This document shows, one piece after another, positions 19,189-29,054 of a stretch of DNA of 64,000 nucleotides (the first letter of the stretch is position 1; every line of letters starts with the position of its first letter). The DNA comes from Klebsiella grimontii (GTDB lineage Bacteria; Pseudomonadota; Gammaproteobacteria; Enterobacterales; Enterobacteriaceae). Below the pieces are notes generated by a model. That model made no database searches and was not told the DNA's origin. It saw nothing but the letters and a program-made list of their open reading frames with translations. The stretch lies in NCBI RefSeq assembly GCF_900200035.1, contig NZ_FZTC01000014.1, positions 124,001 through 188,000 on the forward strand. Reading direction: 5' to 3'. The translations under genes and the position numbers were made by a program.

Positions 19189-19662
19189 ATGAAATACAAG
19201 AAGTTAGTGGCGGGAATGCTTTTGCTGGCGGGCTGCCAGATGGCGCAGGCGGAACAAATCGGCTCTGTGGATACCGTATTTAAGTTCCTTGGACCGGATC
19301 ATAAAATCGTCGTCGAGGCCTTTGACGACCCGGACGTTCAGAACGTCACCTGCTACATCAGCCGGGCGAAAACCGGAGGAATTAAAGGCGGGTTAGGGCT
19401 GGCGGAAGACACCTCTGATGCCGCTATTTCCTGTCAGCAGGTGGGGCCGATTGAGCTGGCGGATAAAATCAAAAACGGTAAAACGCAGGGCGATGTGGTG
19501 TTCCAGAAACGGACCTCGCTGGTATTTAAAAAACTGCAGGTCGTGCGTTTTTACGATGCCAAACGCAATGCGCTGATCTATTTGACCTATTCGGATAAAA
19601 TCGTCGATGGCTCGCCGAAAAATGCGCTTAGCGCCGTGCCGATTATGCCATGGAATAAATAA
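19189..19662 (+). CDS. creA: CreA exported protein
   Basis: 157 aa, conserved CreA family, function unknown. The N-terminus MKYKK followed by a short hydrophobic stretch is a Sec signal. Two processing readings are possible: a type I site after AQA (residue 21), matching the position in E. coli, or a lipoprotein site, because residues 13-16 read LAGC. The mature part contains [11 protein letters not shown] and CQQVGPIEL, with conserved cysteines. First gene of creABCD; 12 bases separate it from creB. Confidence 0.93.
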   Translation: MKYKKLVAGMLLLAGCQMAQAEQIGSVDTVFKFLGPDHKIVVEAFDDPDVQNVTCYISRAKTGGIKGGLGLAEDTSDAAISCQQVGPIELADKIKNGKTQGDVVFQKRTSLVFKKLQVVRFYDAKRNALIYLTYSDKIVDGSPKNALSAVPIMPWNK

Positions 19663-19674
19663 CAGGGAACGCCG

Positions 19675-20364
19675 ATGCAACAACCGCGGATCTGGTTGGT
19701 GGAAGATGAGATGAGTATCGCCGATACGCTCGTCTACATGCTGCAACAGGAAGGATTTATCGTTACGGCGTTCGAGCGCGGGCTCCCTGCGCTGGACGCG
19801 GCGCATCATCACCAACCCGACCTCGCGATTCTGGACGTCGGCCTGCCTGATATCAGCGGGTTTGAGCTATGTCGGCGACTGCTGGCCCGCTATCCGGCGC
19901 TGCCGGTGCTGTTCCTGACGGCCCGCAGCGAAGAGGTGGATAAGCTGCTCGGTCTGGAAATCGGCGCTGATGATTATATCGCCAAGCCATTTTCCCCCCG
20001 TGAAGTTTGCGCCAGGGTTCGCACCGTCCTGCGGCGGCTGCAGAAATTCGCCGCCCCTTCACCGCTTTTGCGCGTGGGGGAATTCACATTGAATGACGCC
20101 GCGGCTCAGGTTACGTGGTGCGGCCAGGGTCTGAATCTGACCCGCTATGAGTTTTTATTATTAAAAACGCTACTTCATTCTCCTGGGCGCATTTTTTCCC
20201 GCCAGCTGCTGCTGGAGAAAGTATGGGGCGACGCGAACGAGAGCTTCGATCGTACCGTTGATACCCATATCAAAACGCTGCGCGCTAAGCTGCGAGAAGT
20301 GAATCCCGATCTCTCCCCGATCAACACGCACCGCGGTATGGGATACAGCCTTGGAGGCTTCTGA
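19675..20364 (+). CDS. creB: Response regulator CreB
   Basis: 229 aa, OmpR/PhoB class. The receiver domain at about 1-120 carries the phospho-acceptor Asp in LAILDVGLPDISG and the Lys of AKPFSP. The winged-helix DNA-binding domain is at about 130-229 and ends HRGMGYSLGGF. With CreC it responds to growth in minimal medium and fermentation products and binds TTCAC-N6-TTCAC tags, one of which is visible before creD. The stop overlaps the creC start (TGATG). Confidence 0.96.
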   Translation: MQQPRIWLVEDEMSIADTLVYMLQQEGFIVTAFERGLPALDAAHHHQPDLAILDVGLPDISGFELCRRLLARYPALPVLFLTARSEEVDKLLGLEIGADDYIAKPFSPREVCARVRTVLRRLQKFAAPSPLLRVGEFTLNDAAAQVTWCGQGLNLTRYEFLLLKTLLHSPGRIFSRQLLLEKVWGDANESFDRTVDTHIKTLRAKLREVNPDLSPINTHRGMGYSLGGF

Positions 20365-21788
20365 TGCGCATCGGTATGCGGCTGCTGATGGGCTACTTTT
20401 TGATAGTGGCGATCGCTGCCTGGTTTGTGCTTTCTATCTTCGTTCAGGAGATTAAACCCGGGGTTCGGCGCGCAACGGAAGGGACGCTGATTGATACGGC
20501 GACCCTGCTTGCCGAGCTGGCCCGTGAGGATTTACTCTCCGCCGATCCCCAGCACGGGCGCCTGGCCCAGGCTTTTCAAACGCTGCATCGCCAGCCGATC
20601 AACGCCAATATTGCCGGCATTAAGAAAGTTCGCAACGAATATCACGTCTATATGACCGATGCGCAGGGCAAGGTGGTGTTTGATTCCGCGGGCAACGCGC
20701 AGGGGCAAGACTATTCGCGCTGGAACGATGTCTGGCTCACTTTACGCGGGCAATACGGGGCGCGCAGCACGCGAAGCGATCCGAACGATGATAATAGCTC
20801 GGTGATGTATATTGCCGCGCCGGTGACGGATAACGGTCGAATCATTGGCGTGCTCAGCGTCGGAAAACCTAATCTGGCCATGGCGCCGGTCATCAAACGC
20901 AGCGAGCGGCGTATTCTGTGGGCCGGAGGGGCGCTGCTGGGGATCGCGCTACTGATCGGCGTTGCGATGGTATGGTGGATTAACTTTTCCATCGGCAAGC
21001 TGGTTCGCTACGCCGACTCCGTGACCGCCGACCGTCCGCTTCCGTTGCCGGACGCGGGCAGCAGCGAACTGCGCAAGCTGGCGCAGGCGCTGGAAAGTAT
21101 GCGTCTTAAGCTTGAAGGTAAAAACGCGATTGAAAACTACGTTTATGCGCTGACCCATGAACTGAAGAGCCCGCTGGCGGCGATTCGCGGCGCGGCAGAA
21201 ATTCTTCGGGAGGCGCCTCCGCCTGAGGTCGCCGCGCGTTTTACTCGCAATATCCTGGCGCAGAATGCGCGCATGCAGGCGCTGGTGGAAAATTTACTTC
21301 AGCAGGCCCGGCTGGAGAATCGGCTGGAGATCGCCCAACGTCCCGTCTCCGTCGCTGCGCTTTTTCGTCGTCTGGCCGAGGAGCGCGACATCGCGCTGGC
21401 AGCGAAAAACCTCACGCTGCGTTGGCAGGAAACGTCTCTGACGGTAGAGGGCGATGGTGAGCTCCTGGCGCAAGCATTGGGTAATCTGCTTGATAATGCT
21501 ATCGATTTCACTCCTGCCGAAGGGGAGATTGTTCTTGGCGCGGAAGAAGGTGATGGCGGCGTGCGATTAACCGTATGCGATACGGGAAGCGGCATTCCCG
21601 ACTACGCGCTAGGGCGTATTTTTGAGCGTTTCTATTCTCTTCCCCGTGACAATGGCCAAAAAAGCAGCGGCCTGGGGCTGGCGTTTGTTCGTGAAGTTGC
21701 GCGCCTGCATCAGGGCGATATCGAGCTGGTTAACCGCCCGGAAGGCGGCGTGTGCGCTTTGCTGAGACTTCACGCTCACTTCACATAG
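20364..21788 (+). CDS. creC: Sensor histidine kinase CreC
   Basis: 474 aa inner-membrane kinase. A first transmembrane helix near 8-27 and a second near 182-207 flank a periplasmic sensing domain. These are followed by a HAMP-like linker, a dimerisation domain with the phosphorylated His in LTHELKSPLAAI, and an ATPase domain (N box LGNLLDNAIDFT, DTGSGIPD, GLGLAFV). It pairs with CreB, whose stop it overlaps by one base. The cre tag for creD lies in its last codons. Confidence 0.96.
   Translation: MRIGMRLLMGYFLIVAIAAWFVLSIFVQEIKPGVRRATEGTLIDTATLLAELAREDLLSADPQHGRLAQAFQTLHRQPINANIAGIKKVRNEYHVYMTDAQGKVVFDSAGNAQGQDYSRWNDVWLTLRGQYGARSTRSDPNDDNSSVMYIAAPVTDNGRIIGVLSVGKPNLAMAPVIKRSERRILWAGGALLGIALLIGVAMVWWINFSIGKLVRYADSVTADRPLPLPDAGSSELRKLAQALESMRLKLEGKNAIENYVYALTHELKSPLAAIRGAAEILREAPPPEVAARFTRNILAQNARMQALVENLLQQARLENRLEIAQRPVSVAALFRRLAEERDIALAAKNLTLRWQETSLTVEGDGELLAQALGNLLDNAIDFTPAEGEIVLGAEEGDGGVRLTVCDTGSGIPDYALGRIFERFYSLPRDNGQKSSGLGLAFVREVARLHQGDIELVNRPEGGVCALLRLHAHFT
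21769..21784 (+). promoter_or_regulatory. cre tag (CreB binding site) for creD
   Basis: TTCAC-gctcac-TTCAC is a perfect direct repeat of the CreB recognition element. It ends 4 bases before the creC stop and lies about 60 bases upstream of the creD ATG, the expected place for CreB activation of creD. Note that the spacer also contains CTCAC. Confidence 0.9.
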
Positions 21789-21845
21789 CTTCAAATTCTC
21801 CACACATAGCCCCTTTAAGGTAAGCGCATTACTAAGGAGAGGGCT

Positions 21846-23204
21846 ATGTTGAAATCACCACTATTCTGGAAAATGAGCACCCTGCTGGGGTGTATTTTAC
21901 TGTTATCGATCCCGCTGATGATCGTCCGGCAGCTGATCGTTGAACGCGCGGATTATCGCAGCGAAGTCATCGAAGCTCTGGAGAGCAGTACCAGCGGATC
22001 GCAGAAACTGGTCGGGCCGCTGATCGCCATTCCCGTGACCGAGGTATTGACCCGCATTGAGGATAAAAAAGAGGTCACATATCAACGTCACTGGCTGCAT
22101 TACTGGTTACCTGAGTCGCTGGCGATAGCCGGAAAACAGAACGTTGAATCCAGAAAAATAGGGATTTATGAAGGCCAAATCTGGCACAACGATCTGGGGA
22201 TTAAGGCGCAATTTGATGTTTCCCGTCTGGCTGAACTCAGAAAAGATAATATTACGTTAGGTAAACCGGTTATGGTGGTCGGCGTTAGCGATGCACGCGG
22301 GATTGGCACCATTATTGCTCCGAAAATTAATGGAGAGGCACTGCCGGTGGAGCCCGGAATCGGTATCAGCGGCAGCGGAGAGGGAATTCATATGCCAATG
22401 CCGCTGTTAACTCCTCAACAAAAAACGCTGGATGTTGAATTCACACTCAACCTGAACGGAACCGGAAGCTTCTCAGTCGCGCCGCTCGGACGCAATAGCC
22501 AATTACAGCTGACCAGTAACTGGGCGCATCCTGGTTTCCTGGGCGATTTTCTCCCGGTTAGTCGTGAGGTTTCCCCATCAGGTTATAGCGCCCGCTGGCA
22601 GAGTAGCTGGTTTGCGAACAATATGGCCCGGTTTTTTATGGACGATCGCGAGATTGAGTGGCGTCAACTGCCTGCTTTCAACGTTAACGTTACGACGCCG
22701 GCCGATCGGTACCAGCTGACCGATAGGGCGACAAAGTATGCCATTCTATTAATCTCCCTTACGTTTATGGCGTTTTTCGTTTTCGAGAGCCTGACTCAGT
22801 GCCGTTTACACCCGATGCAGTATCTGCTGGTTGGTTTGTCGCTAGTGATGTTCTATCTGATATTACTGGCCCTGTCCGAGCATATTGGCTTTACGCCGTC
22901 ATGGATTGTTGCCAGCCTGATAGGGGCGCTGATCAATGGGGTTTATCTGAATGCGGTGCTGAAGGGATGGCTTAACAGCTTTCTTTTTGTCTGCGCATTG
23001 CTGCTGCTGGATGGCGTTATGTGGATGCTATTGCGTTCGGAAGATAGCGCGCTGCTATTGGGAACGGGAGTGCTACTGCTGGCGCTCAGCGCGCTGATGT
23101 TCCTGACGCGTCGCGTTGACTGGTACACGCTATCTCTCCCGAAGCCAAAAGAGAGGCAGCCCGAGGGCGGTGATGATGACGATAAGTTGAGGATCTGGAA
23201 ATAA
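21846..23204 (+). CDS. creD: Inner membrane protein CreD
   Basis: 452 aa. One N-terminal transmembrane helix (about 9-28), a large periplasmic domain to about residue 295, then five closely spaced membrane helices and a charged C-terminus (PEGGDDDDK). It is the main CreBC-controlled gene; overexpression in E. coli is linked to colicin E2 tolerance and envelope integrity, but its activity is unknown. Start ATG at 21846 after AAGGAGAGGGCT. Preceded by a perfect cre tag. Confidence 0.95.
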   Translation: MLKSPLFWKMSTLLGCILLLSIPLMIVRQLIVERADYRSEVIEALESSTSGSQKLVGPLIAIPVTEVLTRIEDKKEVTYQRHWLHYWLPESLAIAGKQNVESRKIGIYEGQIWHNDLGIKAQFDVSRLAELRKDNITLGKPVMVVGVSDARGIGTIIAPKINGEALPVEPGIGISGSGEGIHMPMPLLTPQQKTLDVEFTLNLNGTGSFSVAPLGRNSQLQLTSNWAHPGFLGDFLPVSREVSPSGYSARWQSSWFANNMARFFMDDREIEWRQLPAFNVNVTTPADRYQLTDRATKYAILLISLTFMAFFVFESLTQCRLHPMQYLLVGLSLVMFYLILLALSEHIGFTPSWIVASLIGALINGVYLNAVLKGWLNSFLFVCALLLLDGVMWMLLRSEDSALLLGTGVLLLALSALMFLTRRVDWYTLSLPKPKERQPEGGDDDDKLRIWK

Positions 23205-23205
23205 A

Positions 23206-23230
23206 AAAACGGCGCGAATTGCGCCGTTTT
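23206..23230 (+). terminator. Bidirectional terminator between creD and arcA
   Basis: AAAACGGCGC-gaatt-GCGCCGTTTT, a perfect 10-bp stem starting directly after the creD stop. A- and T-runs on either side allow it to end both creD and arcA transcripts. Confidence 0.9.
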
Positions 23231-23257
23231 TACGTTATGACAGCAAGAAAAATGATG

Positions 23258-23974
23258 TTATTCCTGCAGATCTCCACAGAAGCGGTACCCCTCGCCATGG
23301 ATGGTGGCGATAATTTCCGGGGTGTCCGGAGTGGATTCAAAATGCTTACGAATGCGACGGATGGTCACGTCCACGGTGCGGTCGTGCGGCTTCAGCTCAC
23401 GGCCGGTCATTTTTTTCAGCAGTTCCGCGCGCGACTGGATTTTGCCCGGATTTTCGCAGAAGTGCAGCATGGCGCGGAATTCACTGCGCGGCAGCTTGTA
23501 CTGCTCACCATTAGGGCTAACCAGCGAACGGCTATTGATATCCAGCTCCCAGCCGTTGAACTTATAGCTTTCTACGCTGCGGCGTTCTTCACTCGGGGTA
23601 CCCAAATTCATGGTACGGGAGAGCAGGTTGCGCGCGCGAATCGTCAGTTCACGTGGGTTGAACGGTTTAGTGATATAGTCATCGGCGCCAATTTCGAGGC
23701 CGAGGATCTTATCCACTTCGTTATCGCGGCCGGTAAGGAACATCAGCGCGACGTCCGCCTGCTCACGCAGCTCGCGTGCTAACAGGAGACCATTTTTGCC
23801 TGGCAGGTTGATATCCATGATCACCAGGTTGATATCATTTTCAGACAGGATCTGATGCATTTCCGCGCCATCGGTCGCTTCGAATACATCATAACCTTCT
23901 GCTTCGAAAATACTTTTTAACGTGTTGCGTGTTACCAACTCGTCTTCAACGATAAGAATGTGCGGGGTCTGCAT
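23258..23974 (-). CDS. arcA: Aerobic respiration control response regulator ArcA
   Basis: 238 aa, OmpR/PhoB class. Receiver domain with phospho-acceptor Asp54 in [11 protein letters not shown] and Lys of TKPFNPREL; winged-helix DNA-binding domain at about 135-238. With the sensor ArcB (not in this window) it represses TCA-cycle and respiratory genes in low oxygen. It has a long upstream region (23975-24608) without another leftward gene, as in E. coli, where several arcA promoters lie. Confidence 0.98.
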   Translation of the reverse strand: MQTPHILIVEDELVTRNTLKSIFEAEGYDVFEATDGAEMHQILSENDINLVIMDINLPGKNGLLLARELREQADVALMFLTGRDNEVDKILGLEIGADDYITKPFNPRELTIRARNLLSRTMNLGTPSEERRSVESYKFNGWELDINSRSLVSPNGEQYKLPRSEFRAMLHFCENPGKIQSRAELLKKMTGRELKPHDRTVDVTIRRIRKHFESTPDTPEIIATIHGEGYRFCGDLQE

Positions 23975-24069
23975 GTTTGCTACCTAAATTGCCAACTAAA
24001 TCGAAACAGGAAGTACCAAAGTCCCTGACCTGCCTGGTGCATGTCGCAAATTAACATGCCCGGCGTAAC

Positions 24070-24210
24070 ATGACTAAAGTACGTAATTGCGTTCTTGATG
24101 CACTTTCCATCAACGTCAACAACATCATTAGCTTGGTCGTGGGTACTTTCCCTCTGGACCCGACGGTGTCAAAAACGGCTGTCATCCTAACCATTTTAAC
24201 AGCAACATAA
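24070..24210 (+). CDS. yjjY: YjjY, small protein in the arcA upstream region
   Basis: 46 codons, ATG at 24070 to TAA at 24208-24210, on the strand opposite arcA. The translation begins MTKVRNCVLDALSINVNN and ends SKTAVILTILTAT. As I recall the E. coli YjjY sequence, it is identical at nearly every position, which argues for a real gene or a strongly conserved RNA. The C-terminal part is hydrophobic and rich in Thr/Ile/Leu. No good ribosome site is seen just before the ATG. Function unknown; a link with arcA expression is only suggested by position. Confidence 0.7.
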   Translation: MTKVRNCVLDALSINVNNIISLVVGTFPLDPTVSKTAVILTILTAT

Positions 24211-24608
24211 CAGGCTAAGTGAGGCATGACACCCAATAAAACTACGCTTCGTTGACATATATCAAGTTCAATTGTAGCACGTTAACAGTCTTGTGAAATC
24301 ATTGCATCTAAACGGGATTCATCGTCACAATTCATATCCCGCACAATTAGTTGCGCTAAGAAAATAATAAACGTGATGAATCCAAAGCCTCAAAACGTAT
24401 TCGGACATAAATTTCATTGCCAAACATACGGATAAAGCCGTTCTGTTAACATACTCTGTGACATGGTGCCTTGGGAATAGTTTAGTTTTTTTTATGGGTG
24501 ATAAAGCTCAAATTTAGTGATTTTTGTTGCAAATTTGTAAATTCACGGCGCGTAATATGAAGGGAAAAATCGTCATTCCCGCCGCCTAAAAAGTAAAAGA
24601 GAAACCAA
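24211..24608. other. Intergenic region between yjjY and yjtD
   Basis: About 400 bases, clearly AT-richer than the flanking genes. It holds no open frame of note. It should contain arcA promoters (leftward) and the yjtD promoter (rightward); GTTAACATACTCTGTGACAT near 24446 is AT-rich and promoter-like, but no single site stands out enough to name. Confidence 0.5.
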
Positions 24609-25295
24609 ATGCGTTTATCAATTGTATTAGTCTCCCCGGCTCGGGCAGAAAACGTGGGCGCGGCAGCCAGAGCGATGAAAACCATGGGGTTTAGCGATAT
24701 GCGTATCGTCGATAGCGATGCTCATTTGCAGCCTGCGGCGCGCTGGGTCGCGCACGGTTCTGGCGAGATCCTCGATAATGTTAAAACTTATGCCACGTTA
24801 GAGCAGGCGCTGCACGATGTCGATTTTACCGTCGCTACGACCGCCCGTAGCCGGGCGCGTTTTCACTACTACGCGACGCCGCAACAGCTCTTGCCGCTGC
24901 TGGAAGAAAAAGCGCAGTGGATGCATCATGCCGCGCTGGTGTTTGGCCGGGAAGATTCCGGATTAACCAATGAAGAGCTGGCCCTTGCCGATGTGCTGAG
25001 CGGCGTGCAGATGGTGGCTGACTATCCCTCGCTCAATCTGGGGCAGTCGGTGATGGTCTATTGCTATCAGCTGACTTCGTTGCTGCAGAATACCCCGTCA
25101 ACATCCGCCAGCGTGGATGACAATCAGCTGCAGGCGCTACGCCTTCGCACTCGCGATCTGCTCGAGCGCCTCGGCGTGGAGGACGATATAAAACTGACCG
25201 ACTGGCTCCAGCAGCGAATGGGTCTTTTGCAGCAGCGGGACACCGCCATGCTGCATCGTTTACTGCACGATATTGAAAAAAACCTTCCAGATTAA
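24609..25295 (+). CDS. yjtD: SPOUT-family tRNA/rRNA methyltransferase YjtD (LasT)
   Basis: 228 aa. Class IV (SPOUT, TrmH/TrmJ-like) RNA methyltransferase with the expected three motifs: motif 1 VSPARAENVGAAARAMKTMG near the N-terminus, motif 2 FGREDSGLTNEEL, and motif 3 NLGQSVMVYCYQL forming the trefoil knot that binds S-adenosylmethionine. It resembles TrmJ but is a separate paralogue; its RNA target is not established. It lies upstream of the thr leader on the same strand. Confidence 0.92.
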   Translation: MRLSIVLVSPARAENVGAAARAMKTMGFSDMRIVDSDAHLQPAARWVAHGSGEILDNVKTYATLEQALHDVDFTVATTARSRARFHYYATPQQLLPLLEEKAQWMHHAALVFGREDSGLTNEELALADVLSGVQMVADYPSLNLGQSVMVYCYQLTSLLQNTPSTSASVDDNQLQALRLRTRDLLERLGVEDDIKLTDWLQQRMGLLQQRDTAMLHRLLHDIEKNLPD

Positions 25296-25428
25296 AGTTC
25301 TGTCATATTATTTTCATATGCCCTTATGTGCTAATTATTGGCCTCCTGATGCGCAAATTCGGATGAATTATCAGGGGACCATGGCGTATTGGCCAGGTGT
25401 GAAAAAATGGGCCAAAAGTAGAAATTCG

Positions 25429-25463
25429 TTGACTTAAGTCGACAGATACTTTAACCAATATAG
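25429..25463 (+). promoter_or_regulatory. thr operon promoter region
   Basis: TTGACT (25429-25434) followed by ATACTTTAACCAATATAGG corresponds closely to the E. coli thrLABC promoter sequence as I know it. It lies 45-80 bases before thrL. The exact -10 is not certain because spacing to the best TATA-like hexamer is not canonical. Confidence 0.65.
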
Positions 25464-25507
25464 GCACAGGACACAGACAGATAAAAATTACAGAGTACAC
25501 AACATCC

Positions 25508-25576
25508 ATGAATCGCATCGGCATGATCACCACGATTATCACCACCACTATTACCACAGGTAACGGTGCGGGCTGA
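25508..25576 (+). CDS. thrL: thr operon leader peptide
   Basis: 22 codons, ATG at 25508 to TGA at 25574-25576. The peptide has seven Thr and five Ile codons, mostly in one run ([11 protein letters not shown]), so ribosome stalling reports threonyl- and isoleucyl-tRNA levels. The C-terminal TGNGAG is as in E. coli, but the N-terminus MNRIGM differs from the E. coli MKRIST and is one residue longer. The attenuator follows 24 bases downstream. Confidence 0.93.
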
Positions 25577-25599
25577 CGCGTACAGGAAACACAGAAAAA

Positions 25600-25632
25600 A
25601 GCCCGCACCTGAACAGTGCGGGCTTTTTTTTC
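25600..25632 (+). terminator. thr operon attenuator
   Basis: AGCCCGCACC-tgaaca-GTGCGGGCT followed by eight T residues: a classic intrinsic terminator. It lies between thrL and thrA and overlaps the thrA leader. The GGTGCGGGCTG stretch near the thrL stop (25566-25575) can pair with its left arm and form the antiterminator when the ribosome stalls. Confidence 0.92.
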
Positions 25633-25657
25633 GATAAAAAATCAAGGGGTCATAACC

Positions 25658-28120
25658 ATGCGTGTGTTGAAGTTCGGCGGTACATCAGTGGCAAATGCAG
25701 AACGTTTTCTGCGCGTTGCCGATATTCTGGAGAGTAATGCCAGGCAGGGGCAGGTAGCGACCGTACTGTCTGCCCCGGCGAAGATCACTAATCACCTGGT
25801 TGCCATGATCGAAAAAACCATTGGCGGGCAGGATGCGCTGACCAATATCGCCGATGCCGAACGCATTTTCGCCGAACTTCTGCAAGGTCTCGCCGATGCA
25901 CAACCGGGTTTTCCGCTCGCGCAGCTGAAAGCTTTTGTTGAGCAGGAATTCGCACAAATCAAACACGTCCTGCACGGCATTAGCCTGCTTGGGCAGTGCC
26001 CGGATAGCGTTAACGCGTCCCTTATTTGCCGGGGAGAAAAGCTCTCTATCGCCATTATGGCCGGCTTGCTGGAAGCGCGCGGTCATAACGTCACGGTGAT
26101 TAACCCGGTTGAAAAACTGCTGGCCGTTGGCCATTACCTCGAATCCACCGTTGATATCGCTGAGTCGACTCGCCGCATTGCCGCCAGCCAGATCCCGGCG
26201 GACCATATGGTGCTGATGGCGGGCTTCACCGCGGGTAACGAAAAAGGTGAGCTGGTGGTGCTGGGCCGTAATGGCTCTGATTACTCCGCCGCGGTGCTGG
26301 CCGCCTGCCTGCGCGCCGACTGCTGCGAGATCTGGACCGACGTTGACGGCGTTTATACCTGTGACCCGCGTCAGGTCCCGGATGCGCGTTTGCTGAAGTC
26401 GATGTCCTATCAGGAAGCGATGGAGCTGTCCTACTTCGGCGCTAAAGTTTTGCACCCGCGTACTATCGCCCCTATCGCCCAGTTCCAGATCCCCTGTTTA
26501 ATCAAAAATACCGGCAATCCGCAGGCTCCGGGTACGCTTATCGGCGCCAGCCGCGATGAAGACGACCTGCCGGTGAAAGGGATCTCCAACCTCAATAACA
26601 TGGCGATGTTCAACGTCTCCGGTCCGGGGATGAAGGGCATGGTTGGCATGGCGGCGCGGGTGTTTGCCACCATGTCCCGCGCGGGAATTTCAGTGGTGCT
26701 TATCACCCAGTCCTCTTCCGAATACAGCATCAGTTTCTGCGTACCGCAGAGCGACTGCGCCCGGGCGAAGCGGGTGATGGAAGATGAATTTTATCTGGAG
26801 CTGAAAGAGGGGCTGCTTGAGCCGCTGTCGATAATGGAGCGTCTGGCGATTATTTCCGTTGTCGGTGACGGTATGCGCACGCTGCGCGGCATCTCTGCGA
26901 AGTTCTTCGCTGCGCTGGCCCGCGCCAATATCAACATTGTCGCCATTGCCCAGGGTTCTTCCGAGCGCTCTATCTCCGTTGTCGTCAGCAACGATGACGC
27001 CACCACCGGCGTGCGCGTGACCCACCAGATGCTGTTCAATACCGATCAGGTTATTGAAGTGTTTGTCATTGGTATCGGCGGCGTCGGCGGCGCGTTGATC
27101 GAACAGATCAAACGCCAGCAGAGCTGGCTGAAGAGTAAGCATATCGATCTGCGCGTTTGCGGCGTGGCCAACTCTCGCGCTTTACTGACTAACGTACACG
27201 GCCTGAACCTTGAACACTGGCGCGACGAGCTGGCGGAAGCCAAAGAGGCGTTCAATCTGGGCCGACTCATTCGTCTGGTGAAAGAGTACCATCTGTTGAA
27301 TCCGGTGATTGTCGACTGTACCTCCAGCCAGGCCGTGGCCGATCAGTACGCCGATTTCCTGCGCGAAGGGTTCCACGTGGTCACGCCGAACAAAAAGGCC
27401 AATACCTCATCGCTGGATTACTATCATCAGCTGCGCCACGCCGCGAGCAGCTCACGGCGTAAGTTTTTATACGACACCAACGTCGGCGCGGGGCTGCCGG
27501 TTATCGAAAACCTGCAAAATCTGCTGAACGCGGGCGATGAGCTGCTGCGCTTTTCCGGTATTCTGTCCGGCTCGCTGTCGTTTATCTTCGGTAAGCTCGA
27601 TGAGGGCGTGAGCTTCTCTGAGGCGACCAGGCTGGCGCGTGAGATGGGCTATACCGAACCGGATCCGCGCGACGATCTTTCTGGCGTTGATGTCGCGCGT
27701 AAGCTGCTGATCCTCGCGCGTGAAACCGGACGTGAGCTCGAACTGTCTGACATTATCGTGGAACCGGCGCTGCCGGCGGGGTTTGATGCCAGCGGCGATG
27801 TCGACAGCTTTATGGCGCGGTTGCCTTCTCTGGATGATGAGTTTGCCTCGCGGGTCGCCAAAGCGCGCGATGAAGGTAAAGTCTTGCGCTATGTCGGTAA
27901 TATCGAAGAGGATGGCACCTGTCGCGTCAAAATCGCCGCGGTTGACGGCAACGATCCGCTGTTCAAAGTGAAAAACGGCGAGAATGCGCTGGCGTTTTAC
28001 AGCCACTATTACCAGCCGCTGCCGCTGGTGCTGCGCGGTTATGGCGCGGGGAACGATGTGACGGCGGCTGGCGTTTTCGCCGACCTGCTGCGTACCCTGT
28101 CATGGAAGTTAGGAGTTTAA
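25658..28120 (+). CDS. thrA: Bifunctional aspartokinase I / homoserine dehydrogenase I
   Basis: 820 aa, same length as E. coli ThrA. The N-terminal aspartokinase ([13 protein letters not shown] at about 4-16) makes aspartyl-phosphate. Two central ACT-type regulatory domains bind threonine. The C-terminal homoserine dehydrogenase begins with the NAD(P)-binding [15 protein letters not shown] and includes [16 protein letters not shown]. The start at 25658 follows CAAGGGGTCATAACC; a longer frame would run back through the attenuator. One base separates its stop from thrB. Confidence 0.98.
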   Translation: MRVLKFGGTSVANAERFLRVADILESNARQGQVATVLSAPAKITNHLVAMIEKTIGGQDALTNIADAERIFAELLQGLADAQPGFPLAQLKAFVEQEFAQIKHVLHGISLLGQCPDSVNASLICRGEKLSIAIMAGLLEARGHNVTVINPVEKLLAVGHYLESTVDIAESTRRIAASQIPADHMVLMAGFTAGNEKGELVVLGRNGSDYSAAVLAACLRADCCEIWTDVDGVYTCDPRQVPDARLLKSMSYQEAMELSYFGAKVLHPRTIAPIAQFQIPCLIKNTGNPQAPGTLIGASRDEDDLPVKGISNLNNMAMFNVSGPGMKGMVGMAARVFATMSRAGISVVLITQSSSEYSISFCVPQSDCARAKRVMEDEFYLELKEGLLEPLSIMERLAIISVVGDGMRTLRGISAKFFAALARANINIVAIAQGSSERSISVVVSNDDATTGVRVTHQMLFNTDQVIEVFVIGIGGVGGALIEQIKRQQSWLKSKHIDLRVCGVANSRALLTNVHGLNLEHWRDELAEAKEAFNLGRLIRLVKEYHLLNPVIVDCTSSQAVADQYADFLREGFHVVTPNKKANTSSLDYYHQLRHAASSSRRKFLYDTNVGAGLPVIENLQNLLNAGDELLRFSGILSGSLSFIFGKLDEGVSFSEATRLAREMGYTEPDPRDDLSGVDVARKLLILARETGRELELSDIIVEPALPAGFDASGDVDSFMARLPSLDDEFASRVAKARDEGKVLRYVGNIEEDGTCRVKIAAVDGNDPLFKVKNGENALAFYSHYYQPLPLVLRGYGAGNDVTAAGVFADLLRTLSWKLGV

Positions 28121-28121
28121 G

Positions 28122-29051
28122 ATGGTCAAAGTATATGCCCCGGCTTCCAGTGCCAATATGAGCGTCGGGTTTGACGTGCTGGGCGCTGCGGTGACGCCGG
28201 TTGACGGCACGCTGCTGGGGGACAACGTCTCCGTTGAGGCGGCGGCGAGCTTTAGCCTGCAAAACGTGGGTCGCTTCGCCAGCAAGCTGCCGACGGCGCC
28301 GCAGGAAAACATCGTCTATCAATGCTGGGAGCGCTTTTGCCAGGAGATTGGCAAGAAGGTACCGGTGGCGATGACGCTGGAAAAAAACATGCCGATCGGT
28401 TCCGGGCTGGGCTCCAGCGCTTGTTCCGTGGTCGCCGCGCTGGTGGCGATGAATGAGTTCTGCGGCAAGCCGCTCAATGAGAGCCGAATGCTGGCGCTGA
28501 TGGGCGAGATGGAAGGGCGGATTTCCGGCAGTATCCATTACGATAACGTCGCGCCGTGCTATCTTGGCGGGATACAGCTGATGCTTGAGGAAAACGGCAT
28601 CATCAGCCAGCAGATTCCGTCCTTCGACGAGTGGCTGTGGGTGCTGGCCTATCCGGGGATTAAGGTCTCAACGGCGGAAGCGCGGGCAATTTTGCCGGCG
28701 CAGTATCGCCGTCAGGACTGTATTGCCCACGGTCGTCACCTGGCGGGCTTTATTCACGCCTGCTATTCCCGTCAGCCTCAGCTGGCGGCGAAATTGATGA
28801 AAGACGTGATTGCCGAACCGTATCGTACCAAACTACTGCCGGGCTTCAGCGAAGCGCGTCAGGCAGCAATGGAAATTGGCGCGCAGGCGTGCGGCATTTC
28901 CGGTTCCGGTCCAACCTTGTTCGCATTATGCGATAAACCGGAAACCGCGCAGCGCGTCGCCGACTGGCTGGCTACGCACTATCTGCAAAATCAGGAAGGC
29001 TTCGTTCATATTTGCCGGCTGGACACGGCGGGCGCTCGAGTAGTGGGATAA
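28122..29051 (+). CDS. thrB: Homoserine kinase
   Basis: 309 aa GHMP-family kinase that phosphorylates homoserine. The ATP-binding motif [17 protein letters not shown] is at about residues 90-106; an N-terminal [18 protein letters not shown] and a C-terminal [12 protein letters not shown] are the other family signatures. ATG at 28122, one base after the thrA stop and with the ribosome site TAGGAG inside thrA, so thrA and thrB are coupled. thrC starts 3 bases after its stop. Confidence 0.98.
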   Translation: MVKVYAPASSANMSVGFDVLGAAVTPVDGTLLGDNVSVEAAASFSLQNVGRFASKLPTAPQENIVYQCWERFCQEIGKKVPVAMTLEKNMPIGSGLGSSACSVVAALVAMNEFCGKPLNESRMLALMGEMEGRISGSIHYDNVAPCYLGGIQLMLEENGIISQQIPSFDEWLWVLAYPGIKVSTAEARAILPAQYRRQDCIAHGRHLAGFIHACYSRQPQLAAKLMKDVIAEPYRTKLLPGFSEARQAAMEIGAQACGISGSGPTLFALCDKPETAQRVADWLATHYLQNQEGFVHICRLDTAGARVVG

Positions 29052-29054
29052 CCA

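Noticed and set aside
23219..23782. 187-codon frame opposite arcA
   Set aside because: Begins in the creD/arcA terminator and is the mirror of arcA codons.
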